A stretch of 10,770 bases of DNA from Acidobacteriota bacterium (lineage in GTDB: Bacteria; Acidobacteriota; Terriglobia; Terriglobales; Acidobacteriaceae): assembly GCA_021851465.1 (NCBI GenBank), contig JAJZDL010000092.1, forward strand, positions 1-10,770, read 5' to 3'. Of this stretch, positions 1 through 6,415 are shown one piece after another (position 1 is the first letter of the stretch; each line of letters starts with the position of its first letter). Below the pieces are notes generated by a model that saw nothing but the letters and a program-made list of their open reading frames with translations, was not told the DNA's origin and searched no databases. The position numbers and the translations under genes were made by a program.

Positions 1-120
1 CTCTATCGCCAGCGCCACGCGCAGCATGGTCTCCTCGTCGAAGTGCTTGCCCATGATCTGCACGCCGATGGGAAGGCCACTGGCGGTTGCGCCGCAGGGA
101 ACGCTGATGCTGGCGATGCT
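1..120 (-). pseudogene. C-terminal fragment of an amidase-signature enzyme (GatA-like), apparently cut off from its N-terminal part
   Basis: Read on the minus strand from 120 to 1, the frame gives about 40 residues that look like the end of an amidase-signature protein. An SISVPCG segment is followed by GLPIGVQIMGKHF, then FDEETMLRVALAIE. In the family this corresponds to the conserved stretch after the catalytic Ser-Ser-Lys region, close to the C-terminus of GatA (Glu-tRNA(Gln)/Asp-tRNA(Asn) amidotransferase subunit A) and related amidases. The stop codon lies left of the window. Upstream in the same frame (right of about 120) the sequence stays open but no longer resembles an amidase, because it is the antisense of the secreted-protein gene. 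The catalytic part is therefore absent here. It may be a recombination-truncated pseudogene or an assembly join. GatA versus another amidase cannot be settled from 40 residues. Confidence 0.6.
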
Positions 121-3100
121 GTGGCCCGCCCTTGCCGCACCAGCGCAGAGCGCGACGGCGACTGCGCTGGCGATCACCTCCGGTGGAGGCGCAATCGCCA
201 CGGTAAAGGAAAAGACCCAGGTAACGCTGACGGCCACGGTGACGATGGGAGGCGCTGCCGCCGCGCCGCCGGGGCAGGTGGAGTTCTGCGAGGTGAAGGC
301 TGCGCCCCTCAAGTGTACCGACATCCGCCTGCTGGGCACCGTGCAGTTGAGCGGCGCGGGGACAGCGACCCTGAAGTTCTTTCCCGGCGCCGGGACACAT
401 AGCTACCAGGCCCTCTTCCTCGGAACGCACATTGAGGCGGCGAGCTCGTCGAGTCCATCGCCTCTCCTCGTGACTCCGTTTTATCCAACGATTGCGACCA
501 TCACTGCCAGCGGCGCGCCGGGCAACTATACGCTGACGGGAACCGTCACCAGCACCGAGGGGACGGTCTCGCCGACCGGCACGATGTCTTTTCTGGATAC
601 GTCCAACGCGAATTATTTGTTGGCGACTGTTCCGCTGGTTCCCGTCCCGCCGACGGTCGCATTTCAATTCGGGTCTGCGACGCCCCCCACCACACAGGAA
701 CTCGATCCGGTCCTTGTGGAGGCAGACGTCAACGGCGACGGCAAGCCGGATCTGATTGCGACGGTCGATTCCGTATTTTCCACGACTGGAATAACAGGGG
801 GATACGTGATATGCCTCCTTGGAAATGGGGATGGGACGTTCACGCCAGCGCCGATAACCTCAGTATATGGACTCGTCACTGCCACATTTGCCGCGGCGGA
901 CTTCAACGGAGACGGCAAGCCGGACATCGTGGTACCGACAAGACAGACGGCGGCAAACGGTAGCCAGATCCAGGTGCTGCTCGGCAATGGCGATGGGACC
1001 TTTACGAAAGGACAGACGCTGCCCGCGAATGGCGGAGGGGAATTCATCGCAGCCGGAGACTTCAACGGGGATGGAATTGAGGATCTCGCCGTGGGCAATG
1101 ACTTCCTTGGCAATGTCACCCTTAGCGCGATAGATGTCTATCTGGGAAACGGGGATGGGACCTTCAGGTTTCAGTCGGCCACTCCCGTGGCTATCACCAA
1201 CTCCTCTACCATTTTGGTGGGCGATTGGAATGGCGACGGCATTCCGGACATGGCCGTGTTGAATCCGCAGACTGACAACGCGCCCGCTCAGGTGGTGATC
1301 CTGCTGGGAAATGGGGATGGCACCTTCAGGGCCGCTCCCATTTCTGTAGTCGAACCCTATCCTCAAGACATGACGGCGGTCGATCTCAACGGCGACGGCA
1401 TTCTGGATCTGGCAGTTGATGGTTTCACCCACAGTATCAACGATGAGACGCTCACCGTGCTGCTGGGCAAGGGAGATGGAACCTTTACGCCCCAGCCTCC
1501 AGTGCCGATTCCATCGGGAAGCGCATCCATCGCATATGGCGACTTCAACGGCGACGGCAAGGCCGATCTTGCACTTGGCAACGGGAACGAGCAGGTCACG
1601 GTGCTGCTGGGGAATGGCGACGGAACGTTCGCGACGCCTTTGATCCTGCCTACACAATCAATCGGCGCCACTCCTGTTGTTGCGGCGGACTTCAACGGAG
1701 ACGGGCTGACCGACGTTGCAGCGATCAACAACAGCAGCAATAACCCGGCCATCAACACGAGCGTGGCAGTGTTTCTATCCGAACTCGGCCCTCAATCGGC
1801 CACAGCCACGGTGAACAATATCTCTCCGGTTGGCAACGGAGGACTGCATTATGTGGATGCGAGCTATCCGGGAGACAGCGAGTACCAGCCAAGCATCTCC
1901 AGCACGATCCCTTTGATCACGCAGTTGGAGCCAACCACTCTGACCCTGACAGCCAATCCAGCGACGACCTACTACAGCCAGCAGGTCGCGCTCACCGCAG
2001 TGGTGGCCCCGATTACGGCGCAGAACCATAACGCCACCGGCACGATCACGTTCTTCAACGGGAGCACGGTGCTTGCGACCGAAGACCTCGCGGACGGCGT
2101 CGTCACAATCAACATGACCTCGCTGCCGGTAGGAACCAACACTCTGGCGGCCACATACTCTGGCGACACCAACTTCGCCACGAGCACCGGCACGACAACG
2201 GAGCCCGTCAATGCCTATACGAGCACTACGAGCCTCACGGTCTCGCCGAATCCATCCTCTATCGGGCAGCCTGTCACCCTGAGCGTTACGGTATGTGAAG
2301 TTGGAACTCTGTACAACTCGCTGCCCACGGGCAAGGTCACCTTCTACAGCGGGACAACCCCGATCGGCAGCGCAACTCTCGACACCGCCGGCGAAGCCCG
2401 CTATTCGATCAGCACGCTGGCATTCGGCAACGATAGCCTTACCGCGGTCTACGCGGGCGATGAGGCGTACTCCGCGAGCACATCGCCGCCGGTCATCCTG
2501 AGCGTCAATTTACTTACGGACACGACGACGTTGACGGTCTCCGCCAACCCCGCGGGCCTGGGGCAACCGTTGACGCTGAGCGCGGCGGTCAGCGGAACCG
2601 GCTTCGGCGCCGCGACCACGGCGACGGGAAGCATCGCGTTCTACGATGGCACGGCCCTGCTGGCAACAGAACCACTCAACGCTACCGGCCTCTCCTCCTA
2701 TACGACCGCCGCGCTGGCTCTTGGCACACATACGCTTACCGCTGTCTACGCGGGCAACACGGTCTTCTCCGGCAGCACTTCGAGCGCAGTAATGGAGATT
2801 GTGGAGAATCCCAACTTTACGATCACGCTGAGCAATCCAAGCGTGACGCTCCAGACTTATCAACACACTACGACCACGGCCACACTGGCGAGTCTCGGCA
2901 ACTTCGCCGACAGTATCACCCTGAAATGCGGCAGCCTGCCCGCTTACGTCACCTGCATCTTCACGCCCAACCCCGCGACGCTTGCGAACAACGGGACGTC
3001 AGCCGTCTCCTTCTATCTGGACACCGATTCGATCATCGGCGGCGACGCACGCAGCGGCCCCGCATCCGTGCGCAGCCAACCGCCCGCGTTGCCACGCAAT

Positions 3101-3388
3101 CGGCCATTGCCCGGCGATCTGGCGCTGCTTCTGCCGCCCGCCGGGCTCTTCGCAGGCCTCGCGGCCCGCCGCAGCAGCAGGTTGAGCCGCCACATCGCCC
3201 ACCGCCTGCTTCTTCTGCTCGCGCTTCTCTCCATTCCCGCGGCCCTCTCGCTGGGCGGATGCGGCGGCAGCATCATTGTTCCGATCCCCTCCGCCGCCCC
3301 CGGCACATACACCATTCCCATCACCGCAACCGGCAAAATCACCGGCATCTCCCACACCGCGCAGCTCACCCTCGTCGTCACTCCGTAG
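26..3388 (+). CDS. Large exported Ig-like repeat protein with an inserted FG-GAP/VCBS block and a C-terminal membrane hairpin
   Basis: Residues are numbered from the ATG at 26, the longest frame. The start is uncertain. The ATG at 107 has the only clear Shine-Dalgarno-like site (AGGGA at 96-100), and the ATG at 68 gives the most plausible signal peptide (an Arg, then a hydrophobic run ending near APAQSA, residue 43). Domains seen: Ig-like 1 (about 44-150, Cys88 and Cys97); Ig-like 2 split into about 153-215 and 591-634; between its halves seven FG-GAP/VCBS repeats, each with a calcium-type D-x-N-G-D-G loop, six followed by LGxGDGTF; Ig-like 3 to 5 (about 636-928); and a last Ig-like domain from 928. 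That domain is interrupted by two hydrophobic segments (about 1032-1048 and 1061-1076) around an Arg-rich loop, then completed at about 1088-1120. FG-GAP blocks form beta-propellers used in binding or adhesion. The ligand is unknown. The protein is probably surface or periplasmic. Confidence 0.85.
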   Translation: MVSSSKCLPMICTPMGRPLAVAPQGTLMLAMLWPALAAPAQSATATALAITSGGGAIATVKEKTQVTLTATVTMGGAAAAPPGQVEFCEVKAAPLKCTDIRLLGTVQLSGAGTATLKFFPGAGTHSYQALFLGTHIEAASSSSPSPLLVTPFYPTIATITASGAPGNYTLTGTVTSTEGTVSPTGTMSFLDTSNANYLLATVPLVPVPPTVAFQFGSATPPTTQELDPVLVEADVNGDGKPDLIATVDSVFSTTGITGGYVICLLGNGDGTFTPAPITSVYGLVTATFAAADFNGDGKPDIVVPTRQTAANGSQIQVLLGNGDGTFTKGQTLPANGGGEFIAAGDFNGDGIEDLAVGNDFLGNVTLSAIDVYLGNGDGTFRFQSATPVAITNSSTILVGDWNGDGIPDMAVLNPQTDNAPAQVVILLGNGDGTFRAAPISVVEPYPQDMTAVDLNGDGILDLAVDGFTHSINDETLTVLLGKGDGTFTPQPPVPIPSGSASIAYGDFNGDGKADLALGNGNEQVTVLLGNGDGTFATPLILPTQSIGATPVVAADFNGDGLTDVAAINNSSNNPAINTSVAVFLSELGPQSATATVNNISPVGNGGLHYVDASYPGDSEYQPSISSTIPLITQLEPTTLTLTANPATTYYSQQVALTAVVAPITAQNHNATGTITFFNGSTVLATEDLADGVVTINMTSLPVGTNTLAATYSGDTNFATSTGTTTEPVNAYTSTTSLTVSPNPSSIGQPVTLSVTVCEVGTLYNSLPTGKVTFYSGTTPIGSATLDTAGEARYSISTLAFGNDSLTAVYAGDEAYSASTSPPVILSVNLLTDTTTLTVSANPAGLGQPLTLSAAVSGTGFGAATTATGSIAFYDGTALLATEPLNATGLSSYTTAALALGTHTLTAVYAGNTVFSGSTSSAVMEIVENPNFTITLSNPSVTLQTYQHTTTTATLASLGNFADSITLKCGSLPAYVTCIFTPNPATLANNGTSAVSFYLDTDSIIGGDARSGPASVRSQPPALPRNRPLPGDLALLLPPAGLFAGLAARRSSRLSRHIAHRLLLLLALLSIPAALSLGGCGGSIIVPIPSAAPGTYTIPITATGKITGISHTAQLTLVVTP
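715..1775 (+). repeat. Seven tandem FG-GAP/VCBS coding repeats, period about 150-175 bases
   Basis: Each unit carries a D-x-N-G-D-G-x-x-D loop (starting near bases 725, 900, 1060, 1224, 1381, 1542 and 1690). Units one to six end in LGNGDGTF or LGKGDGTF about 20-35 residues later; the seventh ends in VFLSE instead. At DNA level the GGNAAtGGnGAtGG-like core recurs (for example near 822, 981, 1144, 1307, 1465 and 1608), although third positions differ. The repeats are therefore old and diverged rather than recently duplicated. They form one beta-propeller-like block inside the secreted protein. Confidence 0.85.
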
Positions 3389-3418
3389 AAGGCGGCGAGT
3401 GGGATAGACTTAGAGATT

Positions 3419-4516
3419 GTGTTGAACAAACTGATCTTCGCAAACCTGACCCACCGGCCGGTGCGGACATTGTTGAGCGTGCTGGCGATCGCCGTCGAGG
3501 TGACGATGATCCTGACCCTGGTGGGCGTGAGCCACGGGACGCTGGACTCAACCGCTGCACGGGCGCGCGGCGTGGGCGCGGACATTGTGGTGCGACCGCC
3601 CAACTCGACGGTGGTATCGGCGCTGAGTTCGGCGCCGATGAGCGACAAGTTGATCGGCGTGCTGATGCAGCAGCCGCATGTGGCGTTGGCGACGGGGACG
3701 GTGATCCAGGGACTGACCTTTCCCGACTCGATCACCGGGCTTGACTTTGCTACGTTCAACAAGATGAATGGAGGGTTCACCTACCTCTCCGGCGGTGACC
3801 CGGTCAACGAGGACGACATTACGGTGGACCAGTACTACGCGCAGCACAGGCATCTGCGCGTGGGCGATACTTTGCGTCTGGTCAACCGCGATTGGAGGGT
3901 TTCAGGCATCTTCGAAGGCGGCAAGCTGGCCAACATCTGCGTGAAGCTGTCGGCGCTCCAGGCAATCACGGGAAGCCCCGGGCACCTGAGCCAGATCTAT
4001 GTGAAGCTGGACGACTCCAAGTGGACCGATGCAGTGGTGGCCGAGCTGAAGACCAAGATGCCGGGCTACCCAATCTATTCGATGGAAGAACTCACGTCGA
4101 TGCTCTCGATCAACAACATCGGGATGCTGAAGGACTTTATATGGGTGGTCATCACGGTGGCGGTGATCGTTGGGTTCATCGTGGTCTTTCTGGCGATGTA
4201 TACGGCGGTGCTGGAGAGGACGCGGGAGATCGGGATATTGAAGGCGGTGGGTGGCAGCTCGGGGTTGGTGCTGGAGCTTCTGCTACGCGAGACGATGCTG
4301 CTGGCGCTGCTGGGGTCGGTGCTGGGGATTGCGCTGACCTATGGGACGCAGTGGCTGATGAAGATGCTGGTGCCGCCGCCGCTGGTGCAGGAGACGGTGT
4401 ACTACTGGTGGCCGATCGCGGGCGGCATTGCGGTGGTCGGCTCGATGCTGGGAGTGGTGGTGCCGGGAGTGAAGGCCGTGCAGCAGGATGTGACCGAGGC
4501 GCTGTCCTATGAGTGA
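3419..4516 (+). CDS. ABC transporter permease, MacB/FtsX-type
   Basis: This 365-residue inner-membrane protein has the MacB/LolC layout. One N-terminal membrane helix (about 17-37) is followed by a large extracytoplasmic domain (about 38-240) and three C-terminal helices (about 241-263, 286-312 and 331-352). The cytoplasmic loop after helix two reads ERTREIGILKAVGGS (266-280), the coupling segment typical of this permease family. Such permeases dimerise with a LolD/MacB ATPase and act by mechanotransmission rather than by forming a channel. Substrates include lipoproteins, peptides and antibiotics; nothing here shows which. The GTG at 3419 is used as the start because it directly precedes the conserved N-terminus; the TTG at 3422 is equally possible, and the upstream ribosome site is weak. 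The gene starts 30 bases after the secreted-protein stop and overlaps its ATPase partner by 8 bases. No MacA-like fusion protein gene is visible. Confidence 0.92.
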   Translation: MLNKLIFANLTHRPVRTLLSVLAIAVEVTMILTLVGVSHGTLDSTAARARGVGADIVVRPPNSTVVSALSSAPMSDKLIGVLMQQPHVALATGTVIQGLTFPDSITGLDFATFNKMNGGFTYLSGGDPVNEDDITVDQYYAQHRHLRVGDTLRLVNRDWRVSGIFEGGKLANICVKLSALQAITGSPGHLSQIYVKLDDSKWTDAVVAELKTKMPGYPIYSMEELTSMLSINNIGMLKDFIWVVITVAVIVGFIVVFLAMYTAVLERTREIGILKAVGGSSGLVLELLLRETMLLALLGSVLGIALTYGTQWLMKMLVPPPLVQETVYYWWPIAGGIAVVGSMLGVVVPGVKAVQQDVTEALSYE

Positions 4517-5228
4517 GGGCGTGATGGGCGCGGTTGGAGCGGGGAGAGTGGCTGCGCTTGCGGAGCCGATCATTCAGGTGCGTGGGCTGACCAAGATCTA
4601 CCATGTGGGCGACGTGGAGGTCCATGCGTTGCGCGGATCGAACCTGGAGATTGCGCGCGGCGAGTTTGTGGCGATTGTGGGCGCGTCGGGCTCGGGCAAA
4701 TCGACGCTGTTTCACATCCTGGGTGGGCTGACGCCGCCGACCGCGGGGACGGTCGTGATCGACGGCAAGGACCTGGCGCGAATGTCGAACCAGGAGCGGA
4801 CGGAGCTGCGCAAGACGACCGTGGGCTTCGTCTTCCAGAAGTACAACCTGCTGCCGACGCTCTCGGCGGAGGACAACATCAAGATCGTGGAGTACATCGG
4901 CGGGCGGCCCACGGCGTTTACGCCGGAGTTTGTGGAGGTGCTGCATCTGCTGGGGATTGCCGACCGGATGAAGCACAAGCCGCGCGCGCTCTCCGGCGGG
5001 CAGCAGCAGCGGGTGGCGATTGCGCGGGGCATCGTGAACAATCCGGCGATCCTGCTGGCGGATGAGCCGACGGGAAACCTGGACAGCCAGAACTCAGCCG
5101 CCGTGCTCGCCGTGCTCAAGGACCTCAACGAGCGCACCGGGCAGACCATCCTGATGATTACGCACGACCCGGAGGCGGCCTCCTACGCCAGCCGCACGGT
5201 GCATATCCGCGACGGCCGGATTGTGTAA
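4509..5228 (+). CDS. ABC transporter ATP-binding protein, LolD/MacB-type
   Basis: This 239-residue cytoplasmic ATPase powers the permease encoded just upstream. All the motifs are intact: Walker A GASGSGKST (58-66), Q-loop Gln110 in FVFQKYNLLP, signature LSGGQ (161-165), Walker B ILLADEP (181-187, with catalytic Glu186), D-loop near GNLDS (189-193), and the switch histidine His219 in MITHD. The QxYNLLPTLSAEDN stretch is typical of the LolD/MacB/FtsE group. The ATG at 4509 lies inside the permease 3' end (8-base overlap), so translational coupling and 1:1 production are likely. The first 20 or so residues precede the usual start of the nucleotide-binding fold (IIQVRGLTKIY), so a later start cannot be excluded. 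The substrate is unknown. Confidence 0.96.
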   Translation: MSEGVMGAVGAGRVAALAEPIIQVRGLTKIYHVGDVEVHALRGSNLEIARGEFVAIVGASGSGKSTLFHILGGLTPPTAGTVVIDGKDLARMSNQERTELRKTTVGFVFQKYNLLPTLSAEDNIKIVEYIGGRPTAFTPEFVEVLHLLGIADRMKHKPRALSGGQQQRVAIARGIVNNPAILLADEPTGNLDSQNSAAVLAVLKDLNERTGQTILMITHDPEAASYASRTVHIRDGRIV

Positions 5229-5347
5229 CGCTGAATATATGAGGCGAGATTAAATCGGGAGCCGTCGCAGTCGATGCAGCGCACGAAGGCGATGGCAAGG
5301 GGAAGGTTTAAGGCTTCGTCTTTGCGTGCATGATCCGTACATGTTTT
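5229..5347. other. Intergenic region between the ABC operon and the minus-strand nuclease gene, with a coding-like relic
   Basis: No convincing gene is present. On the minus strand one frame is free of stops from about 5325 to 5229 and reads KDEALNLPLAIAFV followed by RCIDCDGSRFNLASYIQR. This looks more protein-like than random spacer, but it has no in-frame start in the gap. It may be a decayed gene end or a dispersed intergenic repeat. Near 5329-5346 a weak stem made of two CATG arms is followed by a run of six T, a poor candidate terminator for the plus-strand ABC genes. Confidence 0.3.
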
Positions 5348-6316
5348 TTACTGACAGGATACCAGTATTGCTTCCAGAATCGCATCGAGATGTAGGATGG
5401 AATCCTGCACTATGTCTTTTTGCACGTCAAGGAGATTATCGGCTAGATCGTGTATGTACCAGTCGTTGGAAAAACAGTCGTTGAAAAGAGCAAACCCTTC
5501 GATTGGTTTGTGCGCTTTCCAATCTGGTTGCTTCTTATAGCCTGCGCCGAGCAACAATTCCGCATCACTCCATGTACCAACCCATACGAGATACGTCGTC
5601 CCGACCTTGATGTTGAACCCATATGCAGAGTTGATGTCAGAATCGTTCTCAACAGTAAGCGTTACGTCGCCGATGGATAACCCATCAAAGTGCTCGGCGA
5701 GGGCATCCACAATGCGCGGCAGCTTTAGAGCAACTGAGATAAGATCTTTCCTTTGAGTACTTGAGATCATCTGTACCTCCGGGACGGTAAAGTGAATTGA
5801 AGGAAATACAAGATCGAGAAATGACAGATATTCGCGGAACAAACGATCCAACGGATCCAATTTCAGTTGTGCATTTCCGTCAAGCCTGATGGCAAGATCG
5901 TTCCAAAACTTGACCTCGCTGCCGCTAGGGATACCGTCGATATACTTCCACCCTTTCGGGACTAGGAAAACTAGGGCACTGGGGTTGCCATAGCCCGACT
6001 TCTGCGGAACAGTCAGCGGACAACCCGTCTCGACCTTGACCTCTATAAGCCTATGAATTTCCGATTCATTGAATAATATTTTGATGTCTGGACGTCCGAT
6101 TTCTCCGAGGTCAGCTTGTGGGCAGATTGTAATGTCATTTTCCGGAAGCTGGATTCCAAGGAGAAAGCTAAAGACTAACGACCGAAATATCTTAGAACAT
6201 TCCATTAGGTTGCAGAGCAATTGAGTGTGCGCGTTTTCATTTCGGATTACCTTTACGAATATCGATCTCTCGCTCATCGGGGGGAGTATACGCCTCTGTG
6301 CGTCTTGCGATTCCAT
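5348..6316 (-). CDS. PD-(D/E)XK nuclease-fold protein, probably horizontally acquired
   Basis: This 322-residue protein is cytoplasmic, with no signal or membrane segment. The nuclease core is visible: an N-terminal helix with Glu27 in RNENAHTQLL, then GRPDIKILF with Asp77, then the strand RLIEVKVE with Glu92 and Lys94. This is the D-(x)n-E-x-K pattern of the restriction-endonuclease-like fold, in an order recalling the PDDEXK_4-type family. About 230 residues follow with no motif I recognise; they include a beta-rich, Trp-containing stretch (about 235-290) and an acidic helical C-terminus. Composition differs sharply from its neighbours (27 G/C of 60 in 5461-5520; 26 of 60 in 6061-6120), and it lies opposite to all the other intact genes. 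The start is unclear: ATG at 6316 or at 6277 (MSERSIF), neither with a good ribosome site. Nuclease activity is inferred; a role in phage defence is possible but unproven. No partner gene is adjacent. Confidence 0.72.
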   Translation of the reverse strand: MESQDAQRRILPPMSERSIFVKVIRNENAHTQLLCNLMECSKIFRSLVFSFLLGIQLPENDITICPQADLGEIGRPDIKILFNESEIHRLIEVKVETGCPLTVPQKSGYGNPSALVFLVPKGWKYIDGIPSGSEVKFWNDLAIRLDGNAQLKLDPLDRLFREYLSFLDLVFPSIHFTVPEVQMISSTQRKDLISVALKLPRIVDALAEHFDGLSIGDVTLTVENDSDINSAYGFNIKVGTTYLVWVGTWSDAELLLGAGYKKQPDWKAHKPIEGFALFNDCFSNDWYIHDLADNLLDVQKDIVQDSILHLDAILEAILVSCQ

Positions 6317-6354
6317 TTTGGATCGACATGACTTCTGAGCGTCGCTTATCGTCT

Positions 6355-6389
6355 GCGAGATGTTCGATCTGAGAATCGCTTTATCTCGC
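6355..6389. promoter_or_regulatory. Nested inverted repeat in the divergent intergenic region
   Basis: GCGAGAT (6355-6361) pairs with ATCTCGC (6383-6389), and inside it CGAT (6365-6368) pairs with ATCG (6375-6378). The result is a 7-bp outer stem, a 3x4 internal loop, a 4-bp inner stem and a 6-base loop. It lies between the minus-strand nuclease gene and the aminotransferase start at 6416. No T-run follows on either side, so it is not a classical terminator. An operator for either divergent gene or a leader hairpin are both possible. A direct repeat TCTGCGA (6352-6358 and 6398-6404) flanks it. Confidence 0.35.
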
Positions 6390-6415
6390 TGGGGAAATCT
6401 GCGAAACTGAAAGAC

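Noticed and set aside
860..1657. A 265-codon minus-strand open frame with periodic similarity to itself
   Set aside because: The periodicity comes from the FG-GAP repeats on the plus strand; the translated segments have no domain of their own.
715..1775. A regular repeat that might be a CRISPR array or tandem DNA repeat
   Set aside because: The units are coding, diverged at third positions, about 150-175 bases long, and give FG-GAP protein motifs.
4176..4976. A minus-strand open frame spanning the permease-ATPase junction
   Set aside because: Its composition is Pro/Arg/His-heavy and it crosses two genes with intact motifs on the plus strand.
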